A stretch of 64,000 nt of DNA from a bacterium (GCA_027483535.1 JAIXUN010000003.1:62001-126000); one strand, 5' to 3'. Positions 1 through 8,797 are shown, numbered from the stretch's first letter. The notes: generated by a model not told the origin, from the letters alone. Numbers and translations are program-made.

Positions 1-522
1 ACCGAGAACTACGCGACGGCCGTTTTGCAGCCTCGCCCGGTGAACTACGCCTACAACGGACTGCTCCAGTACGCCTCCACCACTCAAATTGCGGCCCCCA
101 GCCAGCTCACGCTGTTCTGGCAAGGCATGGGTAACGAATCCACCAACGGTGCGGTCATCCTTACTCCTCGTCTTCGCTGCGCGGGCACGGGCGTTTGTCG
201 ATACAATCCCGGCGGACAACCTCAGGCAGATAACCCGGCGGGCAACCCTCAGCAGTACGTGTTGACGCTGACGGCCTCGTTCCACACGTTTGGAATCGGA
301 AACGTGCACGTCTTCTCGGACAGCTCTGCCAAGTTGGTCAAGTACGCAGACGGAAACAAACTGGGCTTCCCGCTCAGTACGAACTCGCAGATCCCTTACC
401 AGTTCTTCACCCCTCAGGGTCGAATTCCTTCGGCGGGTCAGTGGGCGTTCCGAGGCATGGGCGGTCTGCGCGGAGCCAACTATGCGGCTGCGTTCTGCCC
501 AGACAACACGTTTGCGAACTAA
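1..522 (+). CDS. C-terminal part of a pilin-like secreted protein (5' end outside window)
   Basis: The frame is open from base 1 to the TAA at 520-522, so only the last 173 residues are visible. The segment VHVFSDSSAKLVKY resembles the end of the DUF1559/H-X9-DG class of type IV pilin-like proteins, where a short 'F-DGH-K' strand closes the fold. Several cysteines and Gly/Asn-rich loops fit an exported protein. The pilin N-terminal helix would lie left of the window, so the family call is an inference from the tail only. A small lipoprotein gene follows 15 bases downstream on the same strand and is probably co-transcribed. Confidence 0.6.
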   Translation, partial: TENYATAVLQPRPVNYAYNGLLQYASTTQIAAPSQLTLFWQGMGNESTNGAVILTPRLRCAGTGVCRYNPGGQPQADNPAGNPQQYVLTLTASFHTFGIGNVHVFSDSSAKLVKYADGNKLGFPLSTNSQIPYQFFTPQGRIPSAGQWAFRGMGGLRGANYAAAFCPDNTFAN

Positions 523-537
523 GCTCCTTTTTGAAAG

Positions 538-768
538 ATGAACATGAAAGCTAAAATCGCCCTTTGTGGTCTTTGCGTTGCGGCAATCCTAGCCCTCGTT
601 GGGTGCGGATCGAAGGCGGAAGAGTCGACTCCTGCGCCCGCCCCGGCGGCAACCGGAACCACTCCGGCTGCGGGTCAAACCCCAGCGGCTACGGGTCAAC
701 CGGCGCCTCCGCAAGACACCAGCAATCAGGGCGGCGAGTTCATTAAGCACGGAGAGGTCACTCTCTAA
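538..768 (+). CDS. Small Pro/Ala/Thr-rich lipoprotein
   Basis: A 76-residue protein with a typical lipoprotein signal: a basic start (MNMKAK), a hydrophobic core and the lipobox L-V-G-C around residues 20-23, so the mature protein should start with a lipidated cysteine. The rest is low-complexity Ala/Pro/Thr/Gln sequence with no recognisable domain, probably an extended periplasmic or surface tail. Two in-frame ATGs lie six bases apart (538 and 544), and either could be used. It follows the pilin-like gene closely and ends just before a strong terminator. Function unknown. Confidence 0.7.
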   Translation: MNMKAKIALCGLCVAAILALVGCGSKAEESTPAPAPAATGTTPAAGQTPAATGQPAPPQDTSNQGGEFIKHGEVTL

Positions 769-790
769 AGGGACCGGTTCTCGAAACGCA

Positions 791-826
791 AAACGGGCTT
801 CCCATTTGGGAAGCCCGTTTCTTTTT
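791..826. terminator. Bidirectional intrinsic terminator
   Basis: A perfect 13-bp inverted repeat (791-803 with 808-820) with a 4-base loop is followed by CTTTTT on the plus strand. On the minus strand the stem runs into AAACG/TTTTGCG-type sequence. It sits between the convergent lipoprotein gene and the outer-membrane protein gene, so it can stop transcription from both sides. Confidence 0.85.
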
Positions 827-844
827 GTCACCTTTGCGAGCGAT

Positions 845-1396
845 TTAGAATCGACCGACGGTCACCTGGGCGTTCAGGCGGAAGCCGCTGAAATCCAGGG
901 TGTCGTAAGTGGGAAGTTGAACGTACTGCAGGCTCACCGTAACCGTTCGGTTGAACACGATGCCAACTTCAGCAGCGGTAAGGAAGGTGAATCGCTGCTT
1001 GCGAACATCCAAGCCAAGACCCGTGACGTCGTACGCCAGGAAGGCCGGACCCGCGCCGACTCGCGCAAAGGTGAGGGTGGAATCCTCGTCCTTGCCTCGA
1101 TTCTGCCACTCGAAGCCGTACAGAACTCCCAGGTTGAACATGCTGTTGCCCTTGGCGTTGATGGCGGTTCCGGTGAAGTCCCAGCCGAATCCGGCTCGAC
1201 CCAATCGGCCCGGCGACATGGGACCGAACGAATACTGCACGATCGAATCGCTGAACAGCTCTTGCACGCGCTCGGCGCGAGGCACGAACAAACCGGCACC
1301 TACGCCGAACTGAAGACCTTTAAGACCTTGAGCCTGAGCGCCTGCCGCAGCAGCAATGGCTAATGCGGGCAATGCCGCTCGAAAAATGGTTTTCAT
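845..1396 (-). CDS. Outer-membrane beta-barrel protein (small porin-like)
   Basis: A 183-residue protein with a clear Sec signal peptide (basic MKTIFR, Ala-rich core, cleavage after AQAQ near residue 23). The remainder alternates polar and aromatic/hydrophobic residues in short strands (GLQFGVGAGLFVP, FNLGVLYGFEWQ, VTVSLQYVQLP) and ends in a terminal phenylalanine, the usual signature of barrels inserted by BamA. That suggests roughly eight strands. A strong Shine-Dalgarno sequence (AAGGAGGGG) precedes the ATG. Cargo or ligand is not evident. Confidence 0.75.
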   Translation of the reverse strand: MKTIFRAALPALAIAAAAGAQAQGLKGLQFGVGAGLFVPRAERVQELFSDSIVQYSFGPMSPGRLGRAGFGWDFTGTAINAKGNSMFNLGVLYGFEWQNRGKDEDSTLTFARVGAGPAFLAYDVTGLGLDVRKQRFTFLTAAEVGIVFNRTVTVSLQYVQLPTYDTLDFSGFRLNAQVTVGRF

Positions 1397-1500
1397 GATG
1401 TTGATCCCCTCCTTGTCTTCCGCATTCTTAAGGAACGCGGCCCCTCTTGGGGGTTTTCCCTTCAGGATTTTCGGTTGGCGAGCCGAAGCACACCAGATGG

Positions 1501-1531
1501 ATTATAGAACCGACGATTCTAACCCACCAAA
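1501..1531 (-). promoter_or_regulatory. Candidate promoter of the outer-membrane protein gene
   Basis: On the minus strand a perfect TATAAT box lies at 1506-1501, in the gap between the DnaE-like fragment (ending at 1519) and the barrel gene start (1396). The matching -35 region (about 1524-1531) is poor, so this rests mainly on the -10 box and its position. It implies a leader of roughly 95 bases. Confidence 0.3.
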
Positions 1532-2202
1532 AAGTCTGCCACTTTAATCGGAGTGGCTTGCTCGGTGCGTTGGCTGAGCAAGGGCTTGTATTCAAACACG
1601 CGCGATCCTAAAAACGCCATGTGCCCGTCTCGGTTCTGTCCGTGACCGATGAGCGTCACGTACGGACTGCACACAATGGCATGACCGTCTCGCTGGTACA
1701 CATCGTCAAAACAGGTGACGTTGAGCAGTCCGGTTTCATCTTCTAGGTCGAAGAACACCACCCGCTTGCCGCTGGGAGTCGGTGGAAACCGCAACCGAAT
1801 AGGGTTGCCCACCACAATCGCTTTCTCTCCATCCTGGAGCCTTTTGGCTTCTGAGGTCGTGATGCCGCCCCTCGATCGCACCCGCTCCCGTTCGAACGCC
1901 ATGAGGTGATGGTTGATATCCAGCCCGAGCAGCACCCGCTCGTAAACCGCTTTCTCTTCGGGAGTGAAGTCTTCAATGCCCGTGGGCATGGGCGGCTCCG
2001 GAAAGTCGAGCGGCAGCGCGCTCTGTTCCACCAACCCAAAGAGAGTTTGCGAATGTTCCATGGCGGCGGGGATCGCCCACAGCATGGCTCGGCGGTTGGG
2101 GCACAACGAATCGCACGCCCCAGAAAGGATGAGGCGCTCCAGTTCGTCGCGATTCGGTCGCACCTTGGCGACGAAATCAAAGAAGCCGGAAAAGCGATTC
2201 AT
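1519..2202 (-). CDS. Stand-alone C-terminal region of a DnaE-type DNA polymerase III alpha subunit (HhH plus OB fold)
   Basis: A 227-residue protein matching only the end of bacterial replicative or error-prone DnaE polymerases. Residues 1-45 (FSGFFDFVAKVRPNRDELERLILSGACDSL) resemble the helix-hairpin-helix region. Residues about 125-215 resemble the OB-fold, including the 'VVFFDLEDETGLLNVTCFDDVY' type core that is strongest in the DnaE2/ImuC branch. Polymerase palm, fingers and PHP domains are absent and no upstream frame supplies them, because the start is 12 bases after the ComEC stop. It could be a remnant or a dedicated DNA-binding accessory protein. The reading frame is intact, which favours a functional protein. 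Last gene of the DciA-ComEC run. Confidence 0.7.
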   Translation of the reverse strand: MNRFSGFFDFVAKVRPNRDELERLILSGACDSLCPNRRAMLWAIPAAMEHSQTLFGLVEQSALPLDFPEPPMPTGIEDFTPEEKAVYERVLLGLDINHHLMAFERERVRSRGGITTSEAKRLQDGEKAIVVGNPIRLRFPPTPSGKRVVFFDLEDETGLLNVTCFDDVYQRDGHAIVCSPYVTLIGHGQNRDGHMAFLGSRVFEYKPLLSQRTEQATPIKVADFLVG

Positions 2203-2214
2203 GTAGAACTATGT

Positions 2215-3690
2215 CTACTTATTCTGCACCGATTTTGGTTCTCGTGGCAATCTGGGTCGACTGGGTTCTCGCCACATGGCAAGCGCGAAACCGTAGTACA
2301 GCGCCAAGAACAGGGTGGAAACGGTCCCAAGTTCCACCACCGATGAGGGGGCGAAAGCGACCTTTTCAAGCGTCCACCGAACGTAGTTCAGCGATGGGGA
2401 AATCATTTCTCGCGAGATCCACTCCGCTCCAACAGGCCAAATGTCCATCAGCGAAAGCGCGAGTGGTGCCGCAACCAAAAGAAACGAGGTCGCTGTACCG
2501 ATGAGCACGTTCGCCACGAGCGCAAACAGCGTGACCCTTCCGAACCACCATGCCGCCAAGGGTTCCGATGCCAACGTGGCGACCACCGAAACCTTCAGCC
2601 CGTCCCACACCCGAAAAGGATGCTCTTCACCCGCAGGATGCAATCCAGAGACAAACAGGATGAGACCCAGCGTCACCAGGTAGGAGAACTGAAAACCGGG
2701 GGTGGTGAGCGCCCAAGGGTAAAAGAGCAACCATCCTGCCCCGGCAACCGCCCACGCCGAAAGGGGATCTTTGGAGCGCCTCACAAAGAACGCCGCCTCG
2801 GCAATGAGAAACATAACGGTGGCTCGAACCGTTGCCTCGTGCCAGCCCGTGGCGAGCGAGTAGAAGATCAAGATCGCCCCGATCAGCCAGTAGCGCACCC
2901 CTTTCGGCACGTGCACCCTTTGTAGCGCCCAAGCCAGCGCTCCGGCGAGGATCGCGATGTGGAGGCCGGAAGCAGAGACCAGGTGGTACGTTCCGCTCGA
3001 TCGAAGAACCTGCACCGCGTCGTCCTCCAGCGCTTGATCGTCGTTGAACGCAAGCGCGGCGATCCACGACCCGTTATCGGCCCCGAAGAGCAGTTTGGAT
3101 CGAATCGCCCACTCCTTCCGAGATCGGTAGGCGAGTTGTTCGAAAGGGTTGGCTTCGGAAACTTGCTCGGCCTCGGTGGCTTTGAACCGTAGGGTCCCCA
3201 CGATTCCACGTTGCGAAAGCCATCTTTCTCGGTCGTTTAAAGCGGCGACGGTTCCTGAAACAAGCCAAGTCGACCCCGGAACCCAGTCGATCTTCTCCGG
3301 GCATATCGCTTGCAATCGCCTTCCATCGGCGAAGACGGTGACCCGGGATCGGGATTCATCGACTACGGGCACTCCTTCTACCTGTAAGCGCACGTTGGCC
3401 TTGAATCCCGGAGTGACGGGCTGCAGCGAGAATCCGGTGTGCCAAACGCCAATGAGGGCGAGGGAGGCTCCGAAGAGGAACGGAATCGAGGCCCGCATGA
3501 GGGTCGCGCCAAGTCCGGCGAGGATCAGCCCAAGGCCCGCGATTCCAGCGGAGGGTCCGGGTTGTAGGGCGATGAGCGTGAGGCTCATGGCGAGGAAGAG
3601 GATGGCCGCGGGTCGGTGCCGCACCGAGTCGACCAGCGAAAGCGTCGCGCTGCGCGCGCTTACTCTTGGTTCGCTTGGCTTGCTTTCCAC
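2215..3690 (-). CDS. comEC: ComEC/Rec2-family DNA uptake channel, lacking the metallo-beta-lactamase domain
   Basis: A 491-residue polytopic membrane protein. Residues about 25-75 form N-terminal membrane helices and about 80-165 an OB-like DUF4131 region. From about 205 comes the Competence domain with the hallmark 'YHLVSASGLHIAILAG' and many helices up to about 470. ComEC moves single-stranded DNA through the inner membrane during transformation. The B. subtilis protein is about 776 residues and carries a C-terminal metallo-beta-lactamase-like domain, absent here where the frame ends in a basic tail. The chosen GTG overlaps the DciA-like gene by 31 bases, so a slightly later start is possible. 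Pilin-like genes elsewhere in the window fit a competence or pilus biology. Confidence 0.85.
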   Translation of the reverse strand: MESKPSEPRVSARSATLSLVDSVRHRPAAILFLAMSLTLIALQPGPSAGIAGLGLILAGLGATLMRASIPFLFGASLALIGVWHTGFSLQPVTPGFKANVRLQVEGVPVVDESRSRVTVFADGRRLQAICPEKIDWVPGSTWLVSGTVAALNDRERWLSQRGIVGTLRFKATEAEQVSEANPFEQLAYRSRKEWAIRSKLLFGADNGSWIAALAFNDDQALEDDAVQVLRSSGTYHLVSASGLHIAILAGALAWALQRVHVPKGVRYWLIGAILIFYSLATGWHEATVRATVMFLIAEAAFFVRRSKDPLSAWAVAGAGWLLFYPWALTTPGFQFSYLVTLGLILFVSGLHPAGEEHPFRVWDGLKVSVVATLASEPLAAWWFGRVTLFALVANVLIGTATSFLLVAAPLALSLMDIWPVGAEWISREMISPSLNYVRWTLEKVAFAPSSVVELGTVSTLFLALYYGFALAMWREPSRPRLPREPKSVQNK

Positions 3691-4079
3691 CGCTTCATCC
3701 GTTCTTCGGCGATCTCCCTGATGGACCCGGCGGTGTGGAGCTTTTCGAGGCCTTCAGGAATCTCGACCACTTCCGGCTTTTTAGGCGCTTTCAGGGGTCG
3801 AACGCCGAATCGAAGCTCGGTGAAGAGGCTCGGCTCGCCCGCCATTTGTCGCATGCGGTCGAGCAACCCTTCTCGGATCATGCGCATTTCCTGCGCCCAT
3901 GCGGCATCGGTCACGGCGATCCAGACGAGACCGTGGTCGTACCGGTCGGGCCAAGACTTTTCGGCGAGTAGGTCACCAACGATTTCGGGCCATCGACGCA
4001 GGATTCGCTGGGCCCTTGCGGCTCGCAAAACCTCCTTGTCCTCGACCGCCGAGGCGATCATGTCGATGATCCGATCCAC
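3660..4079 (-). CDS. DciA/DUF721-family protein (predicted replicative helicase loader)
   Basis: A 139-residue protein whose first ~95 residues match the DUF721/DciA pattern: 'WPEIVGDLLAEKSWP', then 'GLVWIAVTDAAWAQEMRMIREGLLDRM', then 'LRFGV'. DciA loads the DnaB helicase in bacteria without DnaC. The C-terminal 45 residues are charged and probably flexible. The start is a GTG without a clear Shine-Dalgarno sequence, and an ATG seven codons in is an alternative. First gene of a minus-strand run with ComEC and a DnaE-like C-terminal piece, so all three products touch DNA. Confidence 0.75.
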   Translation of the reverse strand: MDRIIDMIASAVEDKEVLRAARAQRILRRWPEIVGDLLAEKSWPDRYDHGLVWIAVTDAAWAQEMRMIREGLLDRMRQMAGEPSLFTELRFGVRPLKAPKKPEVVEIPEGLEKLHTAGSIREIAEERMKRWKASQANQE

Positions 4080-4145
4080 CGGGATTATTATCTCGCATAT
4101 TGGTCGACCTCGCGACCAGTCGTTAGAAGTCGTCTATCAACGGAA

Positions 4146-5107
4146 CCCTCGCCCCTCTGGGGGAGAGGGTGGCCGAAGGCCGGGTGAGGGGTCCGAGAAA
4201 GATCCTCTCACAGTGGGAGCATCTGGTCGGTCCTCCGGACCTTTGACATTTATCAACCACCTACCCAGACCTATCGGTCTGGGCTAACAGTCTGGACGGT
4301 CCTCCGGACCTTTCCAGAGCGTAGTGCCGCGTCCAACATGTGGAGAGGGACCCGCCAAAATTCCCCTCTATGGAGGGGTGGCGCGGAGCGACGGGGTGGT
4401 CTCCGGACAGAACCACCTGCGAGAAGGAGTATCTGGTCGGTCCTTCCCAATTCTCCGGACACATTGTCGACAAGGGTGAAAACTCTATTGCCAGGGCTCC
4501 GCCCTTCTGGCCGTAATTGAGAACCCCTAACCCAGGGTTAAAACCATGGGCTGCGATGATGGTCGCGGCTCCGCCGCTATTCGGAAAGAAGGTCCAGACC
4601 ATATTCCCCTCTTGGGAGGAGTGGCCTGAAAGGCCGGGGTGGTCGGCAGATTCGATTAGGCGCAAATCCCGAAAGCTCACACCTGCATATTGAAGGAAAG
4701 ATCAAGAAGGTCCGGAGGACCGGCAAGACTGTTAGCCCAGACCGTCAGGTCTGGGTGGGTGGTCTGCTAGAAGTCAAAGGTCCGGCAGGACCGACCAGAT
4801 ACTCCGGTCAAAATCCGTTAGGCGGAAGTGCTTCTCGAAAATTCCCATCGAATGGGGCGAGAAGCCCGGAGACCACCCCGCCCTGCGGGCACCCCTCCGT
4901 AGAGGGGAATTTGGCTGGGCGGTTCCGTACAAGAGGAAAGGCCTGTCCAGAGAAGGCCCGGGAGGACCGGCCAGATACTCCGACTGCATGGTGATCCTTT
5001 GCGGAGACCACCCCGCCCTACGGGCACCCCTCCCAGGAGGGGAATTGGGACCGGACCCCTCACCCGCCCCTTCGGGGCACCCTCTCCCCCAGAGGGGCGA
5101 GGGTTCC
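4146..5107. repeat. Cluster of GC-rich palindromic repeats, block 1
   Basis: The 1256-base gap between the DciA-like gene and the next gene is mostly repeats. Family A (CCTCGCCCC...GTGAGGGGTCC) lies forward at 4146-4195 and reversed at 5053-5107. Family B (AATTCCCCTC...GGGGTGGTC) is forward near 4360 and 4601 and reversed near 4870-4914 and 5003-5048. Family C (GGTCCGGAGGACC with CCCAGACC...GGTCTGGG) lies at 4217-4312, 4709-4806 and 4956-4983. Family D (GCCAGGGCTCCGCCC and ACCCAGGGTT...GGGCTGCGATG) lies at about 4480-4580. Each family is internally palindromic. Apparent frames here are artefacts of the repeats. Confidence 0.9.
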
Positions 5108-5335
5108 GCAGCCGACAACTCTCAACGAAATTCCCAACCGAAACTCCCCCCGAAATGAAACTTAAAATCCATACTTCTCTGCAAAACACCCGACAAACGA
5201 TCCAACCCAATCCGCGATTTCCAGGCACCCTTAACCCAATCCCTAGGACCTCTGACTTAAACTAAAGCAAACCCACGAAATTGAATGGTTCGGGACCCGT
5301 TCAAATTTGGAACCCCCTAAAGAGGCACCGGCAAG

Positions 5336-6946
5336 ATGAGACTCTTATCAAAACTTTCGATCTGCGGGGCAATGGCCCTCGCTCTGGCACACGCCGCACT
5401 CGCCAACCCGGTGATGGAGGCCGCCAAGGCGATCGGATCGCAAGGATTGATCACGCGCAAGCCGTCCATCGAGAGTCCCACCCAGTTCAAACCGACCGGC
5501 TCCACCAAGCATCTCGACGCCTACCTCAAGCAGTTCTTCACCGACGAAAAGGAGTTCGCGCAGATGCAGGGAGCCACTCTGGCGCTGCGGGACGCCTTTG
5601 AGAAAGAGATGGAGCCACGGGGAATGGCGAACGATGCCAGCGCCGCACTCGCTTATGCGTTCTGCGGACTTCTGGATGCCGCCGGGAAACCCAACGGAGA
5701 CGACGCTTTTCTGAAGCTGGTTCCCCGACTTCGGGCGCACTTCGACACCGCCGCCGTGCGATCTTCCACCGACGATCAGAAGCAAGAACTTTACGAGCGC
5801 TCGCTCGCCGCGCTCACCTTCGGCATGACCCTCAACCAGGCTGCCGAGAGTGAGACCGCCAAGCAGCAGGTGAAACTCGCCGCCGAGACTCTTCTACAAG
5901 GCCTTGTAGGAGGAGACGCGAAAACTTTCTCGTTTAAGGGCATGGATCTACAGGTGAACGTTGCCACCGTGGCCGCTCAGCCCAACAAGCCCACCACCGC
6001 CGGATCCGGATTGGAGAGCACCGGGGCCGTGGCACCAGGCTTTACCGTTGCCCCGCCTGCGGGTTGGGATTTGAACGGAAGCTGGTACGAGAAGTACGTC
6101 GAGCGAACCGATCGCACGAAGTCGAGGGCTCTCATCCGATTCCCCGCCGCGATTATTCCAAAAGGAAACATGGGCGACGCGCTGCGCAGCCTTTGGGAGA
6201 CCCAAATTCCGGCGGAAGGAAAGGGCAAGTTTAGTTCGATTGTCTACCGGAGGTACGTGGGAGATCGACTCCATGCCCAGTTCATTCAGAGCCGCTTCCG
6301 GGAGAAGGGTCGCGAGCAAGACACCTGTTTCATGCTGATGCTGATCGATTGCAAGACCCACTGGCAACCGGTGGTGATCGCCCTCACCTACGAATCCAAC
6401 GAGCCTGGCGCCGGTTTTTCTTCCACCTATTCCTATCCAGACACGATGAAGGAAGCGGAGGAGTTCTTGAAGGGACTTCGATGCGCTCCGGCGGCGGGTT
6501 TACCATTGGTCGACCGCAATGCCTTGGCGGGGGATTACCACTTCGGGTCGGGTGCAAGCTCTTGGATGCAGAACGTGTACACCGGAGCGACCTCCATGGC
6601 GTTCGTATCGTATGGCGGAACCCTGAACCTAAAAGCGGATGGATCTTTCACTTACACGTACAGCGGCGCCTCTAATCCCGGGGCAGGCGGCACCACGTAC
6701 GCAAAGATCACAGGATCCGGAACTTGGGCGATCGGGGGAGATCAGCTGATTTGCACGTTCAAGGAATACGATCAGGGCAACGGCTACAAAGTAAAGGAGC
6801 ATCGGTATCGCATTGGCGGGGTCACCGTCTATCAGGACGGCACCAAGCTGGCGGTGCTCATGAGCAACATGGATCGACCCGTGAACATCATCACCACGGG
6901 CGACACCGGCGATTGGTACAGCACCAAGCCTCCCAAAAAAGACTGA
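5336..6946 (+). CDS. Secreted protein of unknown function, DUF6683-like N-terminal region and beta-rich C-terminal domain
   Basis: A 536-residue protein with a signal peptide (MRLLSKLSICGAMALALAHAALA, cleaved near residue 23). Residues 24-200 are helical, with a 'DAYLKQFFTDEKEF' start and a 'LYERSLAALTFGMTL' stretch that recalls DUF6683 proteins. Residues about 235-390 form a mixed region. The last ~140 residues (from 'LAGDYHFGSG') are Gly/Tyr/Thr-rich strands like a lipocalin-type barrel ('KADGSFTYTYSG', 'ITGSGTWAIGGDQLICTF'). No catalytic motif is visible. It is monocistronic and ends before a hairpin shared with the convergent neighbour. Confidence 0.75.
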   Translation: MRLLSKLSICGAMALALAHAALANPVMEAAKAIGSQGLITRKPSIESPTQFKPTGSTKHLDAYLKQFFTDEKEFAQMQGATLALRDAFEKEMEPRGMANDASAALAYAFCGLLDAAGKPNGDDAFLKLVPRLRAHFDTAAVRSSTDDQKQELYERSLAALTFGMTLNQAAESETAKQQVKLAAETLLQGLVGGDAKTFSFKGMDLQVNVATVAAQPNKPTTAGSGLESTGAVAPGFTVAPPAGWDLNGSWYEKYVERTDRTKSRALIRFPAAIIPKGNMGDALRSLWETQIPAEGKGKFSSIVYRRYVGDRLHAQFIQSRFREKGREQDTCFMLMLIDCKTHWQPVVIALTYESNEPGAGFSSTYSYPDTMKEAEEFLKGLRCAPAAGLPLVDRNALAGDYHFGSGASSWMQNVYTGATSMAFVSYGGTLNLKADGSFTYTYSGASNPGAGGTTYAKITGSGTWAIGGDQLICTFKEYDQGNGYKVKEHRYRIGGVTVYQDGTKLAVLMSNMDRPVNIITTGDTGDWYSTKPPKKD

Positions 6947-6952
6947 GGCAGT

Positions 6953-6990
6953 TCATCACCCACCTAACGGGAGCCAGAGGTGGGTGATGA
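6953..6990. terminator. Hairpin between convergent genes
   Basis: A perfect 13-bp inverted repeat (6953-6965 with 6978-6990) with a 12-base loop lies 7 bases after the stop of the plus-strand gene and 12 bases from the stop of the minus-strand gene. No T-run follows, so it may act as an mRNA end-stabilising hairpin or a weak bidirectional terminator. Confidence 0.5.
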
Positions 6991-7001
6991 TTCAGCCGCC
7001 T

Positions 7002-7829
7002 TTAAAGCGACCAGCGAAGCTTGGCCGCGCCGGCTTTATCCATCCGCTTGACATGACCATCTGAGAACGCAACGTAGGTGTAGCCCCTCTCGTCAAACCA
7101 GAGCGAACCGGGTTTGCCCCAGGCGAGCATCGGAGTCTCGGCGGGCTTTTTCACTTTCAATTGGCTCTTGCCAACCAGTGCGGGGTTCAAGAATAGGGGA
7201 AGGACCTGCTTGGTGGCGGGATCTTTGAAGAGTTCCTCATTCTTCACGTACGGCATGATCTGCTTCTTGAGCGTCCCCGGGTTTTTGGGGAAGAAGTCGT
7301 CGTGGTCAACCATCATGATCATGACCCCAAGAGCGAGCTGCTTCATGTTCGAAAGTCGAACGGTGGACAGGGCCGCTTTCTTGGCGTCGGCCACCATCTC
7401 CTTCATCCCGGCCGGGTTCCCCGCTAGATAAGCGAAGAGACCTACGACGACGTTCCCTTCGACCTTCTTGGGCGGAACAATCTTCCAATTGCCATCTTCT
7501 TGAAGCGCTAGCTCGACTGTTTCCTTAATGTCCGACTTATCGTTCGGAGTGGTCGAAACGGTGCTTGTGATCTTTGCCGTCGCCTTGCTGCCTGTGATCT
7601 CGACGCTATCGACCTTGATGGCGATCGAGAGCCCTTTGAAGTCCTCTTTGGCAAAGGCCTCGAAGCCGGAGAGGTCGGACGTTCCTCCGACCACCAACGA
7701 AGAGACGGTGGCGAAGTCTTTGCTCACCAGCGCGGTGGCGAACTTGTCGAACGTATCCTGTGGCGTGCTTCCCTGAAGAGGGTTTGGCAGGGCGGCTAAA
7801 AGCAGCGTGATTGCGGTAAGTGTCCTCAT
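7002..7829 (-). CDS. Secreted NTF2/DUF4878-like plus pseudopilin-C-like protein, paralog 1
   Basis: A 275-residue exported protein (signal peptide to about residue 20). Residues 21-135 read as a DUF4878/NTF2-like fold: helix 'TPQDTFDKFATALVSKDFATVSSLVVGG', strands, then 'LALQEDGNWKIVPP'. Residues about 155-275 look like the globular half of a DUF1559-type pseudopilin ('RLSNMKQLALGVMIMMVDHDDFFPKNP', 'MPYVKNEELFKDP', 'GYTYVAFSDGHVKRM'). The pilin N-terminal methylation helix is absent. Three paralogs follow upstream on the same strand (8866-11532), separated from this one by repeat block 2. Probably exported structural or binding proteins. Function unknown. Confidence 0.8.
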   Translation of the reverse strand: MRTLTAITLLLAALPNPLQGSTPQDTFDKFATALVSKDFATVSSLVVGGTSDLSGFEAFAKEDFKGLSIAIKVDSVEITGSKATAKITSTVSTTPNDKSDIKETVELALQEDGNWKIVPPKKVEGNVVVGLFAYLAGNPAGMKEMVADAKKAALSTVRLSNMKQLALGVMIMMVDHDDFFPKNPGTLKKQIMPYVKNEELFKDPATKQVLPLFLNPALVGKSQLKVKKPAETPMLAWGKPGSLWFDERGYTYVAFSDGHVKRMDKAGAAKLRWSL

Positions 7830-7924
7830 CCCACTATCCGGACGAGCTGGGATTGCCCGTAGTTCGTGAAGATTTTTGGTGGGTTGTTGTGTCGGACTCG
7901 GGGAGCGGGAAGTTACGGGGTTGG

Positions 7925-8797
7925 AGGGCGCTCTGCCGTTCTGGGTTTAGATGAGATCGGGCTGCGATGCTTGTCGCGGCTCCGCCGCTTTCCCGGACCC
8001 CTCACCCGCCTCTTCGAGGCACCCTCTCCCCCAGATGGGCGAGGGTTCCGCTTTGGACAACTTGCAACGAACGGTCCGAACAAAATTCCCCTCTATGGAG
8101 GGGTGGCCTGAAAGGCCGGGGTGGTTTCCAACTCAGGAGCGACAAGGTTCGAAGTGTGGGTTTAGAACTCAAAAAAGGGGGCTTTGAGGACCCTCGCCCC
8201 TCCGGGGGAGAGGGTGGTCCGAAGGACCGGGTGAGGGGTCCGAGAACGGTTGGGAGTCGCGCTAAACGAATCGGTTTCGCCGCAGTTGGAAAGCAGGTCT
8301 AACCCAAATTCCCCTCTTGGGAGGGGTGGCGCGAAGCGACGGGGTGGTCTCCGGATTCCCTTTAACTTGTTGAGAACCTTGGGTTGAACTGGAAGGTATC
8401 CCGAGACGCCGACCACCCCGCCCCTGCCGGGGCACCCCTCCCAGGAGGGGAATTTCTGCGGGGCCTTCTCTACTTGTTAGTTCGGTACCACAACTCTAGG
8501 AAGGTCCGGAGGACCGGCAAGACTGTTAGCCCAGACCGACAGGTCTGGGTAGGGAAACCAAAAAGATCAAAGGGGAGGCCTGCCCCGAGAATCGGGAAGG
8601 ACCGACCAGATACTCCGGACACCTCGTCAACGAGAGGAAAAACCGTATTGCCAGGGCTCCGCCCTTCTGGGCTTACACGAACTCAAGGACCCAGGGTTGA
8701 AACCCTGGGCTGCGATGATTGTCGCGGCTCCGCCGCTCTCCCGGACCCCTCACCCGCCTCTTCGAGGCACCCTCTCCCCCAGATGGGCGAGGGTTCG
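7925..8797. repeat. Cluster of GC-rich palindromic repeats, block 2
   Basis: Fills most of the 1036-base gap between two members of a paralog array. Family D joined directly to reversed family A occurs twice almost identically (about 7959-8052 and 8708-8797, starting GCTGCGATG and ending GGGCGAGGGTTC). Family B lies forward at 8084-8130 and as an inverted pair at 8307-8454. Family A is forward at about 8190-8245 and family C at 8501-8555 and 8597-8619. The family D element GCCAGGGCTCCGCCC is near 8651. Confidence 0.9.
8307..8454. repeat. Inverted-pair (REPIN/MITE-like) composite repeat, family B
   Basis: A forward family B unit starting AATTCCCC (8307) and a reversed unit ending GGGGAATT (8454) enclose a short spacer, with the outer ends forming a perfect terminal inverted repeat. 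The same arrangement recurs at eight or more other places in the window. Confidence 0.75.

Noticed and set aside
599-1363. A 254-codon plus-strand frame opposite the outer-membrane protein gene
   Set aside because: It crosses a terminator, and the antisense frame has a signal peptide, a barrel pattern and a strong ribosome site.
4146-5107. CRISPR array
   Set aside because: Repeats are palindromic but of several families, variable in spacing and orientation, with no uniform repeat/spacer lengths and no cas genes nearby.
4261-5228. Open frames of 60-140 codons on both strands with peptides like NPRPSGGEG, PLWRGGAKRRGG and PDTPDTSSTR
   Set aside because: The same peptides recur in every repeat block in several frames and orientations; they are translations of the palindromic repeats, not genes.
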